Origin: Pannonibacter sp. XCT-53
GTDB taxonomy: Bacteria > Pseudomonadota > Alphaproteobacteria > Rhizobiales > Stappiaceae
Assembly (NCBI RefSeq): GCF_009915765.1
Contig: NZ_JAABLQ010000001.1
Coordinates: 2,418,001-2,482,000 of the forward strand
DNA length: 64,000 nucleotides
Direction: 5' to 3'
Shown: positions 34,601 to 42,503 of the stretch, one piece after another
How the letters are laid out: every line of letters begins with the position of its first letter
Numbering within the stretch: position 1 is the stretch's first letter
The notes under the pieces: model-generated
What the model saw: only the letters and a program-made list of their open reading frames with translations
Databases searched by the model: none
What the model was told of the DNA's origin: nothing
Program-made: the position numbers and the translations under genes

Positions 34601-35212
34601 AAGGTGATCTTCCAGGAGTTCCACCGGCTGGACGAGGGCATGCGGGCCGCCAAGGGGCTCGGGCTCGGACTGTCGATCGTGGAGCGCATCAGCCGCGTGC
34701 TGGACCATCCGGTGACGCTGCGCTCGCGCCTCGGCAAGGGGTCCTGCTTTGCCGTCGAACTTCCGACCGCGGCCGCCGTGCCCTTCACGCCGGTGCCGGT
34801 CGAGCCCGCGCCCGTGCCGGGCCAGCTGGACGGCATGCTGGTGCTGGCGATCGACAACGAACCCAACATCCTCGACGGCATGCGGCGCCTGCTGGAGAGC
34901 TGGAACTGCCGTGCGATCACCGCGGCCAGCGATCTGGAGGCAGCCGACCGGATCGCCGAGCTTGGCCAGGCACCGGAAGTGCTGCTGGTGGACTACCATC
35001 TGGACCAGGGCAACGGCATCGACTGCGTCGTCCGCCTGCGCTGGAAGTTCGGGGCCGACATCCCCGCCATCCTGATCACGGCCGACCGCAGCCGGCAGGT
35101 GCGCGGCGAGGCGCAGGAGCGGGGCATCGCGCTGCTGAACAAGCCGGTGAAGCCGGCTGCGCTCAGGGCCCATCTCGCCCGCTACCGGGCGGAGCTCAGC
35201 GCTGCCGAGTGA
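31688..35212 (+). CDS. Symporter-like hybrid histidine kinase (CrbS/NahK type)
   Basis: 1174 residues. Residues 1 to about 500 form a 12-13-helix sodium:solute-symporter-like domain (MLDGWIVTLTALGYILLLFAIASYGDRKA...). A linker leads to a PAS domain at about 650-770 and a kinase core with H820 (AAAGHDILQPLNAARL), LLQNLISNALKY and GLGLGLSIVERI. A receiver at about 1045-1165 has D1102 (VLLVDYHLDQGNGI) and the Lys in ALLNKPVKP. Such kinases couple sensing to transport-like domains; the Vibrio/Pseudomonas relative CrbS controls acetate utilisation. The likely partner is the NarL-type regulator at 37969-38637. The ligand is unknown. Confidence 0.9.
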   Translation: MLDGWIVTLTALGYILLLFAIASYGDRKARQWRNGQARPLIYALSLSVYCTSWTFYGSVGGATRNGFEFLTIYIGPILVFAFGFTVLRRIIRLAKGEKITSIADFLAARYGKHQTVAAVAAVIAVIGIIPYIALQLKAISLSVATMIGPLGPSDGPSLVTPFGDVTLLIAVGLAGFAWLFGTRHIDATEHQEGLMLAIALEAIVKLVAFLAVGIWVTYALYEGPLDLVAAIATHPETAQVFAQPINSGNWIAMITLSAIAVVMLPRQFHVIVTENNSEAELRRATWLFPLYLVLINLFVVPIAAAGLLLLPGEVNADTFVLALPISAGEGLLALFAFIGGLSAATAMVIVATVALAIMISNDIVVPLILRRRAVEEAAGAPARDMSRLLLRTRRAAIFVILLLSYAYYRAADDTAALSSIGLLSFAAIAQFAPAFIGALVWRRATARGAIAGMASGFAVWLYTLLLPTLARSGLFPEGFLDTGPFGILLLRPQALMGIEADPFLHGVAASLAINVLCYIGFSLSRAPEPAERLQANIFVPPDIMPTPSLRLWRTSVTVSDLKSTVSRYLGAERTERSFARYARERGLTLAPSATADAAMLRYSEQLLASAIGAASSRLVLSLMLKRRDSDIKGAMKLLDDASEAIQYNRDLLQTALDQVRQGIAVFDVNLRLICWNRQFRDLLGLPAEYGQVGTQLDTIIRFNAERGELSGGSVDAIVHDRLDRLVIRQETFQERLVESGTVLEVRISPMPDGGVVTTFTDITERVMAEDALARANETLERRVRERTEELTRVNHQLVQATHAAEEANIGKTRFIAAAGHDILQPLNAARLYASVLVNRYREGEVGDLGRNVEASLESVEDIIGAVLDISRLDTGALKPEYTIFRLDELFQTLQVEFDPVAQEKGLSLRFVPSALSVRSDRRLTRRLLQNLISNALKYTASGKVLVGCRRHGGRVVVEVHDTGMGVPASKQKVIFQEFHRLDEGMRAAKGLGLGLSIVERISRVLDHPVTLRSRLGKGSCFAVELPTAAAVPFTPVPVEPAPVPGQLDGMLVLAIDNEPNILDGMRRLLESWNCRAITAASDLEAADRIAELGQAPEVLLVDYHLDQGNGIDCVVRLRWKFGADIPAILITADRSRQVRGEAQERGIALLNKPVKPAALRAHLARYRAELSAAE

Positions 35213-35249
35213 GGCCGGGGCCACGGCCAGGCGATGCGGCCAGGCATCA

Positions 35250-35300
35250 GGTTCAGGCCACGGTTCAGGCCACGGTTCAGGCCCCGGTTCAGGTTCAGGC
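35250..35300. repeat. 12-bp tandem repeat in a convergent spacer
   Basis: GGTTCAGGCCAC at 35250 and 35262, GGTTCAGGCCCC at 35274, then partial GGTTCAGGTTCAGGC. It lies between the stop codons of the hybrid kinase (+) and the GGDEF/EAL gene (-), and its right end touches the latter's stop. Confidence 0.8.
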
Positions 35301-37802
35301 TCAGGCCCGCCCGCGTCCCTCTCCGCGGCTCTTGACCCGGGGCTGGCCCTGCGCCTGACCTGACGACTGACCCTGCGACAGGGCCCGCATCGGTGCCAGA
35401 CCGCCCCTTGCGGCCTCGCGCCCCGCCTCCGCCAGCGCCTGCGGGAAGGCGGACGCCGGACGGCCGAAGTAGTAGCCCTGCAGCGAATCGCAGCCCATCA
35501 GGCGAAGCATTTCGGCCTGGGCCTCGCTTTCGACCCCCTCGGCCGTCACCTCCATGTCGAGGCTGCGGGCAAGGATGATCACGGCGGAGATGATGGCAAC
35601 ACTTTCGCCGCCGCGGCCGATCTCGGCCACGAAGGACCGGTCGATCTTGATCCGGTCGAAGCGGTACTGCCGCAGATAGGACAGGGACGAGTAGCCCGTC
35701 CCGAAGTCATCGAGGGCGATGCGGACGCCCAGCGCCGACAGCTCGCTCAGGGTCGTCGATGTGGAGCCGAAGTCCTGGATCAGAACCGATTCCGTGATCT
35801 CGAGGATCAGCCGCTCGGGCGGCAGGCCGGTTTCGGCAAGCGCCGCACGGACGGTATCGACGAGACCGGGGGCGGCGAACTGCAGCGGCGACAGGTTGAC
35901 GGCGATGTCGATGCCGGCGCCCTCCTCCATCGCCCGGCGGCAGGCTTCGCGCAGGACCCAGGCGCCGATCGGCACGATCAGGCCGGCTTCCTCGGCCACG
36001 GGCACGAACAGGGACGGCGGCACGGAGCCAACGACGGGATCTTCCCAGCGCAGCAGCGCCTCGCAGCTCACGACCTCGCCACTGCGGGCCGACACGATCG
36101 GCTGGAAGGCGAGCGACAGGCCGCCACGCTCCAGCGTGTAGCGCAGGGCGTTTTCCAGTTCGCGCCGCTCGCGCAGCTCCCGCTCCATCTCCAGCTCGAA
36201 ATAGAGCGCCTGTCCGCGACCGCCCCGCTTGGCCCGGTAGAGGGCGATGTCGGCGACGCGCATCAGGTCCTCGATGGTGTCCGCATGGCGGGGGGCCGTG
36301 GCGATGCCGATCGTCGCCCCGAGGGCATGGTGCCCGTGCTCGGTGGTGATCGGGCTCTTGAGCACGTCGATCAGGTCATTGGCGAGCCGTTCGGTTTCCT
36401 CGCGATGCTCGCTCATGTGCAGCACCGCGAACTCGTCGCCACCGATGCGCGCCAGATCCGCACGCCCCTCGCAGACCGTGCGGAACCGCTGCGCGACGCG
36501 GTTCAGGATCTCGTCGCCGACCGGATGGCCGCGGGTGTCGTTGATGGCCTTGAAGTTGTCGAGATCGACCATGAGCAGGCTGACGCTCGTGCCGTTGGCA
36601 TAGGATTCCGCCATGGCATCATTGGCCCGCGACAGCAGCCAGTTGCGGTTGCCGACACCGGTCAGCGGATCATGCTCGGCCATGTAGGTGACCAGATCCC
36701 GGGCGCGGCGGGCCTCCGTCACGTCCGAGCCGACGCCGCGATATCCCCTGAACCGGCCGCGCTCGTCGAAGTCCGGGCGGCCGGTCAGCGACCACCACCG
36801 CAGCTCCCCGTTCACGCGCACCGGAACATGGTGCTCCCGGAACGGCTGGTGGTGCGTCATCATCTCGTCGAGGATGGTCCAGCTGTTGGCGGGATCCCGG
36901 GCCTCCGACTTCAGATCCTGCAGCCGGTGCCCCTGGAGCCGGGCGACCGGGACCCCGGCCACGTCGCTGAACCGGGACGAGGCGCGCTGCAGCACGCCCT
37001 CGGCATCGGTTTCCCACAGCCAGTCGCTGGATGACTGCTCGAAATCGTTGAGCAACAGGTGGATCACCTCGCCACGCTGCTGCAGCTCCGCCTCGACCAG
37101 GAAGCGGGAGACGAAGAGCCGGGCCGTCGAGATGACGGACCCCAGCACGATGAGGCAATAGGTGCACAGCAGCAGCAGGATCGACAGGGAGACCGAGAGA
37201 TCCTCGATCAGGAGCGTTCCGGCAGCCGCAAGCGCCGTGATGACGACCCAGGCCGTGGCGGCCATGGGAACGGTGGCCAGCGCAAAGCCCCCCGCGCAGA
37301 TGAGACCGGTGGAGACGCAGGCGATCAGCAGCAGGTTGGCCGGATCATCCGTCATCATCAGCCCGAGCGGACCGAGCGTCCAGAGGGCGGAGAGGATGGA
37401 GGCATGGATCGTGACGGCGCGCAGCGCGCGCGGCGAGGCGGCTTCCACGGGCTGCCGGAGGCTGCGCCACCAGCCCCTGAGCGCAACGAACTGGGTGGTC
37501 AGGATGGCGCCGGCCCAGAGGAGCTGGGCCCAGAGCGGCACCGATCCGGCAAGCGCGTACAGGATGATGACGAGATTGAAGACGTTTGCCGAGAAGGTGT
37601 AGGGGGCCAGCCGGATCACCGCGCCGACCTGCGCAGCATGCACCCGTCGGGTCAGGGCATGATCGCCGGAGGTTCCGCCGAACGCCACCGACAGCGCCAG
37701 ACGCTCGATCGCGCTGTCGGATCGCTCGGGCAAGACCCGCGATGGCAGGATGCCGCGCAGGCGCGCAAGCCAGCGCCCCGCTCCCCAGTCGTTGTTGACC
37801 AT
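35301..37802 (-). CDS. Membrane PAS-GGDEF-EAL cyclic-di-GMP enzyme
   Basis: 833 residues. The N-terminal third has about six to seven helices (FSANVFNLVIILYALAGSVPLWAQLLWAGAILTTQFVAL and following) of a 7TM/MASE-like sensor, then a PAS domain (about 255-370), GGDEF with the intact motif at 454-458 (IGGDEFAV), and EAL with E581 (SCEALLRWEDP) plus DDFGTGYSSLSYLRQ and KIDRSFV. Both active sites look intact, so it could make or break c-di-GMP. A Gln/Ser-rich tail (SQGQSSGQAQGQ) is unusual. It is convergent with the hybrid kinase and downstream of the NarL-type regulator. Confidence 0.92.
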   Translation of the reverse strand: MVNNDWGAGRWLARLRGILPSRVLPERSDSAIERLALSVAFGGTSGDHALTRRVHAAQVGAVIRLAPYTFSANVFNLVIILYALAGSVPLWAQLLWAGAILTTQFVALRGWWRSLRQPVEAASPRALRAVTIHASILSALWTLGPLGLMMTDDPANLLLIACVSTGLICAGGFALATVPMAATAWVVITALAAAGTLLIEDLSVSLSILLLLCTYCLIVLGSVISTARLFVSRFLVEAELQQRGEVIHLLLNDFEQSSSDWLWETDAEGVLQRASSRFSDVAGVPVARLQGHRLQDLKSEARDPANSWTILDEMMTHHQPFREHHVPVRVNGELRWWSLTGRPDFDERGRFRGYRGVGSDVTEARRARDLVTYMAEHDPLTGVGNRNWLLSRANDAMAESYANGTSVSLLMVDLDNFKAINDTRGHPVGDEILNRVAQRFRTVCEGRADLARIGGDEFAVLHMSEHREETERLANDLIDVLKSPITTEHGHHALGATIGIATAPRHADTIEDLMRVADIALYRAKRGGRGQALYFELEMERELRERRELENALRYTLERGGLSLAFQPIVSARSGEVVSCEALLRWEDPVVGSVPPSLFVPVAEEAGLIVPIGAWVLREACRRAMEEGAGIDIAVNLSPLQFAAPGLVDTVRAALAETGLPPERLILEITESVLIQDFGSTSTTLSELSALGVRIALDDFGTGYSSLSYLRQYRFDRIKIDRSFVAEIGRGGESVAIISAVIILARSLDMEVTAEGVESEAQAEMLRLMGCDSLQGYYFGRPASAFPQALAEAGREAARGGLAPMRALSQGQSSGQAQGQPRVKSRGEGRGRA

Positions 37803-37968
37803 TCCACCCTCTGAGCCGGCTTGGCGCCGACGTTGTCTGCTTCCCTAGCGTTACACTACGGCAGCGCCATGAATCCGGGGTAAAATGGCATGGCTAACAA
37901 CGGTTTAAGTCCCGGCGGGGGGATCTGCGCGCCAAGGTTGCCAGGGCTGGCAGCCGGGTCCGGGGTCC

Positions 37969-38637
37969 TCAGCTCGCCCCATCCGCAGACATCTGCCACT
38001 GCCCCGCCTCGATCTTCGAGGCGGCGATCACGGCCTGGGTCCGGCTCTCAACTCCAAGTTTTTGCAAAATGGCAGAGACATGGGCCTTGACCGTCGCTTC
38101 CGACACCGACAGCTCATAGGCGATCTGCTTGTTGAGCAGGCCTTCCGACAGCATCATCAGCACCCGCACCTGCTGCGGCGTCAGGGTGGCCAGCCGCCGG
38201 ACCACATCGGCCCCCTCGTCCTGGCTCGTGACGTCAACCTCCGGCGGGGTCCAGACATTGCCGAGCATCACGGCGGCGATGGCATCGCGGATCACCTCGA
38301 TGCCACGCGACTTCGGGATGAAGCCGGAGGCTCCGAACTCGATGCAGCGCCGGATGGCCCCGGGCTCCTCATTGGCCGAGACGATCACCACGGGCACGGA
38401 CGGAAACTGCGCCCGCAGATACATGAGACCGGAAAAGCCGCGCATCCCCGGCATGGTGAGATCGAGCAGAACGAGATCCGCCTCGCCGTCCGCCTCGAGA
38501 TGCGAGGTCACATCCTCCAGCGCACCAGCCTCGACGATCGACGATCCGGGGAACTGCATTTCGAGGGTCTGCCGCAGCGCACCGCGAAACAACGGGTGAT
38601 CGTCCGCGATGATGAACTGGTAGCTGCTCTCTGCCAA
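37969..38637 (-). CDS. NarL/LuxR-family response regulator
   Basis: 222 residues. Receiver with D12/D13, phospho-acceptor D59 (LVLLDLTMPGMRG) and K109 (GFIPKS); output LuxR helix-turn-helix at about 145-210 (LTPQQVRVLMMLSEGLLNKQIAYELSVSEATVKAHVSAILQKLGVESRTQAVI). The start is TTG at 38637 with a G-rich stretch eight bases upstream; no better ATG exists, because the receiver begins right there. It resembles CrbR/ErbR-type regulators paired with symporter-kinase hybrids, one of which is encoded nearby. Confidence 0.9.
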   Translation of the reverse strand: MAESSYQFIIADDHPLFRGALRQTLEMQFPGSSIVEAGALEDVTSHLEADGEADLVLLDLTMPGMRGFSGLMYLRAQFPSVPVVIVSANEEPGAIRRCIEFGASGFIPKSRGIEVIRDAIAAVMLGNVWTPPEVDVTSQDEGADVVRRLATLTPQQVRVLMMLSEGLLNKQIAYELSVSEATVKAHVSAILQKLGVESRTQAVIAASKIEAGQWQMSADGAS

Positions 38638-39008
38638 ACCGACTGCCCCCCTTCAGGCCTGCTTCTGCCGCACCGGTGCAGACCGACTGGCCTGCGCTCT
38701 GCCCGGCCGGCAGGTCACCCGTCGCATGGTCGCTGATCTTTGTCGCGTTCTCCATGCGTCACGTCAATCATCTGCGCCCGTCACCACGGCCCGATCGGAA
38801 GGCTCCTCCCCCAATCCACGGCTCAGACAACGGGCCAAACGTAAGCCGGGCGATTATGTTGACTGCTTTCGACTTCTGCAAGCGGCGCGGTTGCATCGGT
38901 CGGTACCATCGCGTCCTGCGATCCCGGCTGCCATGCCCAGCGAAGTGCTTGGCAGGTCCGGGATGCACCTCTAGCCTCTCCTGACCAGCGATGTCCCGAG
39001 AGGCCCCG
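38638..39008. other. Divergent spacer without a gene
   Basis: 371 bp between the NarL-type regulator (-) and the hydrolase (+). No convincing frame and no clear palindrome apart from GCACCGGTGC near 38670. TTGACT at about 38858 could be a -35 element for the hydrolase but no good -10 follows. Confidence 0.5.
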
Positions 39009-39965
39009 ATGTTGACGCTTGATCCAGCCCTGTTCTCGCCCGAAGCCGTGGCGGAGGAAACCGCAACCTTCAACCGCGAGCTGGCGGCCCGTCTTGGCGC
39101 CCTGCCGGACCAGTGGAGCTTTCCCCCGCAGGTGGTGCGCGACCGCCGCGAGCAGGGTCTTGGGCCTTTTCCGGCCCCGGAGCGCAGCCCGCGGGCGCGC
39201 GTCCAGGTGATCGACGGCCCGCATGGCCCGGTTCCGCTGCGCATCATCGCACCGTTGCAGCCGGGCGACGGTGCCTTCCTGCACATTCATGGCGGCGGCT
39301 GGACCTTCGGCGGAGCGGATCTGCAGGACGCCCGCCTGGTCCAGATGGCGGACAGGACCGGGCTGACGGTGGTGTCGGTGGACTACCGCCTTGCGCCGGA
39401 GAACCCCTACCCTTGCGGACCGGATGACTGCGAGGCGGCAGCGCTCTGGCTGACCGGCGACGGCGGTGACGCCCTCGGCCTGCGCCGATTCGCCATCGGT
39501 GGCGACAGTGCCGGGGCGAACCTCAGCGCGGCGACGCTGATCCGGCTCAGGGACCGGCACGGCCTGACCCCCTTTCTCGCTGCCGTCTTCATCGCGGGGT
39601 GCTTCGACCTGCGGCTGACGCCGAGCGCGCGCGCCTGGGGGAGCGAGAAGCTGGTTCTCAACACGCGCGACCTCGAAATGTTCGTCCGGCACTACCTGTC
39701 CCGGGGCCATGATGCGGCGCTGCCGGACGTCTCTCCGCTGCTTGCGGACCTGCGCGGCCTGCCGCGCGCGCATTTCGTCGTCGGCACACGTGATCCACTG
39801 CTGGATGACACACTCTTCATGGCCGGACGCTGGGTGGCCGCCGGAAATGCTGCCGAGACCCGGATCGTGCCCGGAGGATGCCATGTTTTCCAGAGTTTCG
39901 GGCTTTCTATTGCACTAGAAAGCAATAATCTCATTGATAATTTTCTCAGGGTCAGTATGGGTTGA
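39009..39965 (+). CDS. Alpha/beta hydrolase of the HSL/bacterial esterase family
   Basis: 318 residues. The oxyanion motif HGGGW is at 94-98, the nucleophile S167 in GGDSAGAN, the acid probably in GTRDPLLDD and the His in GGCHVF. YRLAPENPYP is a further family IV block. GAGAGG lies six bases before the ATG at 39009, favoured over the ATG at 38991. It probably hydrolyses short acyl esters in the cytoplasm. The last 22 codons are clearly richer in A+T than the rest (SIALESNNLIDNFLRVSMG) and contain an 8-bp hairpin GCTTTCTA/TAGAAAGC at 39902-39923. The thioesterase gene follows 67 bp later. Confidence 0.88.
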   Translation: MLTLDPALFSPEAVAEETATFNRELAARLGALPDQWSFPPQVVRDRREQGLGPFPAPERSPRARVQVIDGPHGPVPLRIIAPLQPGDGAFLHIHGGGWTFGGADLQDARLVQMADRTGLTVVSVDYRLAPENPYPCGPDDCEAAALWLTGDGGDALGLRRFAIGGDSAGANLSAATLIRLRDRHGLTPFLAAVFIAGCFDLRLTPSARAWGSEKLVLNTRDLEMFVRHYLSRGHDAALPDVSPLLADLRGLPRAHFVVGTRDPLLDDTLFMAGRWVAAGNAAETRIVPGGCHVFQSFGLSIALESNNLIDNFLRVSMG

Positions 39966-40001
39966 AAAGAGTCAAGTCCCTCCCGGCTTGGCAGCCGTAT
40001 T

Positions 40002-40018
40002 TGTCAAATTGATTGACA
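40002..40018 (+). promoter_or_regulatory. Operator-like inverted repeat before the thioesterase
   Basis: TGTCAA-ATTGA-TTGACA, perfect 6-bp arms around a five-base centre, 14 bp upstream of the thioesterase ATG and inside an AT-rich stretch. It overlaps the place where a ribosome would bind, so it may be a repressor site or an mRNA structure. Confidence 0.45.
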
Positions 40019-40032
40019 GGAAAAGCCTGAAA

Positions 40033-40902
40033 ATGCCCGTTCATGACACGCTACTGTCGTTCGTTAACTCATGGGAATGTGACGAGAACGACCATCTCAA
40101 TGTGCAGTATTACTTCGAGCGCTTCGAGGAATCCGAACGTCAGTTCCGGCTGCTCACCGGCTTCAGCGAGTCCCAGGTCGGGGCGCGTCGCGTCCGTCAC
40201 GTGCGTTACCATAGGGAAGCTCGCGTTGGAACCCTCCTGAAGGTGGGAGCCTGCATCTGTTTCGACGGCCCGCATGTCCTGACAGTGCTGCATGAATTGC
40301 GCGATGCCAACAGCGGCCAGCTGATTGCCACGGCCATCGACGGCTACAATCCTGCCGTGGACGCCGCCCGCACCCTGCGCAGCCGCTTCAAGGACAGCCA
40401 GGAGGCCATGGCCGAGGCGGCGGCCCCGCGCGGGCTGTCGGCAACCCCGCCGGCCACGCGCGCGACGCTCGACGGCGTTCTCGCCAACGGCGGACAGTTG
40501 ACGCACAGATCCACCGTCCTCGCACGCAATCTCGGGTCTGACGGCCGGGCAGACGACACATTCGCCCTTGGCTGCTTCACCCAGGCAGCGCCCTTCGTCT
40601 GGGAACGCACGCCGCTCACCCGCGATGCCCTGCAGGCGATGGGGGCAGGCCGGGTGGCCGTCGAGATGAAACTGGCCTGGGCCAGCCCGGTGAAGGCAGG
40701 CGACAGCGTGGTGGTGGCAAGCGGCGTGACGGGATGCCAGGCGAGCACCTTCACGATGCGCCATCACATGTACGAGGCGCGCACGGGGCGGCTGGTCTGC
40801 ATCTGCGATGCCGTCGTCCTGCCGATGAGCCTCCAGACCCGGCGGGCGCTGCCGCTCAACCCGGACCAGCGCGAGGCGATCCTGCGCCTGAAGATCGACT
40901 GA
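40033..40902 (+). CDS. Double-hotdog acyl-CoA thioesterase-like protein
   Basis: 289 residues with two hotdog-type segments. The first (about 5-115) carries SWECDENDHLNVQYYFERFEESERQF, close to the D-x-x-x-H-x-N-x-x-x-Y active-site block of 4-hydroxybenzoyl-CoA-type thioesterases; the second (about 150-280) has VEMKLAWASPVKAGDSVVVASGV and TFTMRHHMYEARTGRLVC. The duplicated domain would form a pseudo-dimer. It probably hydrolyses an acyl-CoA; the substrate is unknown, though similar double-hotdog proteins occur in carnitine/betaine catabolism. It is probably read together with the upstream esterase. A 7-bp hairpin (TGAGGCG/CGCCTCA, 40900-40916) overlaps its stop. Confidence 0.78.
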   Translation: MPVHDTLLSFVNSWECDENDHLNVQYYFERFEESERQFRLLTGFSESQVGARRVRHVRYHREARVGTLLKVGACICFDGPHVLTVLHELRDANSGQLIATAIDGYNPAVDAARTLRSRFKDSQEAMAEAAAPRGLSATPPATRATLDGVLANGGQLTHRSTVLARNLGSDGRADDTFALGCFTQAAPFVWERTPLTRDALQAMGAGRVAVEMKLAWASPVKAGDSVVVASGVTGCQASTFTMRHHMYEARTGRLVCICDAVVLPMSLQTRRALPLNPDQREAILRLKID

Positions 40903-40916
40903 GGCGCAACGCCTCA
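40900..40916 (+). terminator. Hairpin at the thioesterase stop
   Basis: TGAGGCG-CAA-CGCCTCA, a perfect 7-bp stem with a three-base loop that includes the stop codon. No T-run follows, so termination is uncertain. Confidence 0.35.
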
Positions 40917-41097
40917 CGATCTGGGCAGGTCACGGCCGGCAGAGAACCAGTGCCCGAAAGCCTGCCCTGGAAAGACTGAGCGCCGGAACAGCGGACCCCT
41001 GAAAAACGGCCCCCCGAAAACGAGACCCTGAGAGCGAACCCTGGAGCAACGGGCAGGGCAAGCCGGGCGGCAGGGTCTCGGGCGGCAGACGTGACTG

Positions 41098-41670
41098 TCA
41101 GCGCTCCATTTCCTGCTGGAGATCGCGCATCAGCCCGAAAAAGCGCCGCATCGCAAGTTCGGTGAACCCCAGCACCTCCTCAAGCTGCTGCTCGTCCTTC
41201 TCGGACAGGCGCGGACCGGACCCGGGCGCCGGCTGCGGCGCGAGACCGGTCGGAGGCACGTCAGAGGGCGCCGAAGGGGCAGGCCCCGGTGCTGCGGGAG
41301 AGGGCGTGGAAGGTGCCACCGGCCCGAGGCTCGCCAGGCGCGCCTTGAGCTCCGTCACTTCTGCCGAAAGACGTTCGATCTCGGCCAGATACGCGCGTTC
41401 CGCGTCCGGTACGGGCGCGCAGCGCCAGATCTCGTTTCGCTTCTCGCAAAGGCTGATGTCGCCCAGCCGACGATCAAGCCGAAGGTAATCGCCCTCGACC
41501 TGCACCAGCGCGAAACGGTCGGGATCATCGCCCGTCACCAGATCCGGCTTCTTGAGCGACTGGGCCCCGGCGCCCGTGGACAGCGCCGTCAGGACGGCAA
41601 CGCCCGCTGCCAGCAGGGCGCTGGCGCGCAGCCAGGTGCCGCGTCGGCCCGTGGGGACAGTCTGTGCCAT
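41098..41670 (-). CDS. Secreted coiled-coil protein of unknown function
   Basis: 190 residues. A signal peptide or anchor (MAQTVPTGRRGTWLRASALLAAGVAVLTALSTGAGAQS) is followed by DRFALVQVEGDYLRLDRRLGDISLCEKRNEIWRCAPVPDAERAYLAEIERLSAEVTELKARLASL, which looks like a small beta segment with two Cys that could pair (CEKRNEIWRC) then a heptad coiled coil, a Pro/Ala-rich linker and a helical C-terminus (EVLGFTELAMRRFFGLMRDLQQEME). Found as a conserved hypothetical in related bacteria by my recollection; no function known. GGAG about nine bases before the ATG at 41670 sets the start. Confidence 0.75.
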   Translation of the reverse strand: MAQTVPTGRRGTWLRASALLAAGVAVLTALSTGAGAQSLKKPDLVTGDDPDRFALVQVEGDYLRLDRRLGDISLCEKRNEIWRCAPVPDAERAYLAEIERLSAEVTELKARLASLGPVAPSTPSPAAPGPAPSAPSDVPPTGLAPQPAPGSGPRLSEKDEQQLEEVLGFTELAMRRFFGLMRDLQQEMER

Positions 41671-41766
41671 CGTGCTCTTCTCCTCGCTCCGGCGCAACGC
41701 GCGACCGCCTGCGACCGACACCAGTGTAATGCCTAGCGGGGCTTCGTGTCGAAAGGACGGCGGGAA

Positions 41767-42387
41767 TTACACAGGCCTGTAAGGGCTCCGGCCGGATGCG
41801 AGCGCATCAGCCAGCAGGTCAAGCCGGTCCTGCCCCCAGAACGGCTCGCCCTCGAGAACGTAGCAGGGCGACCCGATCACGCCGAGTTCGATCGCCAGGG
41901 CCTGATTGTCGGCATAGGTCCGACGTGCGGTCTCGCCTTCGGCCTCGGCGAGGATCGGCAAGGGGTCAAGGTCCAGCTTGGACAGGAGACCGGCCACCGT
42001 GTCGCGGTCGGTCAGGTCGCCCTCCTCTGCCCAGATCGCGCGGAAGGCCAGCGCGGAGAACTGCGCCACCGGCCCGCCGCAAGCGGCAAGCGCAATCGCG
42101 CAGCAATCGGCGAGGGTCGGATCGACGGGGAAATGCCGCGGATGGATCGTGAGCGGCAGGTTGCGCTTCTCCCGCCAGCGCTGCAGCTCGATCAGCCGGT
42201 AGGTCTGGCGCACCGGGTGACGGCGGGCGAGCGGAAGGCCGCCGGAGGCGTCGAACACGCCCGACAGGTGCACCGGGCGGAAGCGCACCTCGATCCCGTG
42301 CTGCTGGGCCAGATCGAGGAAGACCTGATGCCCGAAATAGGCCCAGGGAGAGATATGGGTGTAGAAGTAGTCGATCGCCTTGGTCAT
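41767..42387 (-). CDS. DsbA-fold 2-hydroxychromene-2-carboxylate isomerase family
   Basis: 206 residues, GST-kappa/DsbA-like fold. The active-site Ser lies in YTHISPWAYFG; FRPVHLSGVF, NLPLTIHPRHFPVDP and GVIGSPCYVLEGEPFWGQDRLDLL are family blocks. In naphthalene pathways such enzymes isomerise a glutathione adduct, but chromosomal members elsewhere have unknown substrates. The ATG at 42387 follows GGAGAT six bases upstream; the longer frame starts without a site. It may be in one unit with the ligase gene, whose stop is 116 bp upstream on the same strand. Confidence 0.85.
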   Translation of the reverse strand: MTKAIDYFYTHISPWAYFGHQVFLDLAQQHGIEVRFRPVHLSGVFDASGGLPLARRHPVRQTYRLIELQRWREKRNLPLTIHPRHFPVDPTLADCCAIALAACGGPVAQFSALAFRAIWAEEGDLTDRDTVAGLLSKLDLDPLPILAEAEGETARRTYADNQALAIELGVIGSPCYVLEGEPFWGQDRLDLLADALASGRSPYRPV

Positions 42388-42503
42388 CGTGATCTCCGTG
42401 CCGGTCCCGCCCAGACCGGCTGCGCGGACATGCGGCCCGCTCCCGGCGCCTGCACTGTGGACCGGCGGGCGGCTGCGGGCAAGTCGCACCACCGGGCTGG
42501 AAG

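Noticed and set aside
31493..35224. 1243-codon minus-strand frame opposite the hybrid kinase
   Set aside because: The kinase on the plus strand has complete symporter, PAS, kinase and receiver motifs; the minus frame is His/Gln/Arg-rich noise.
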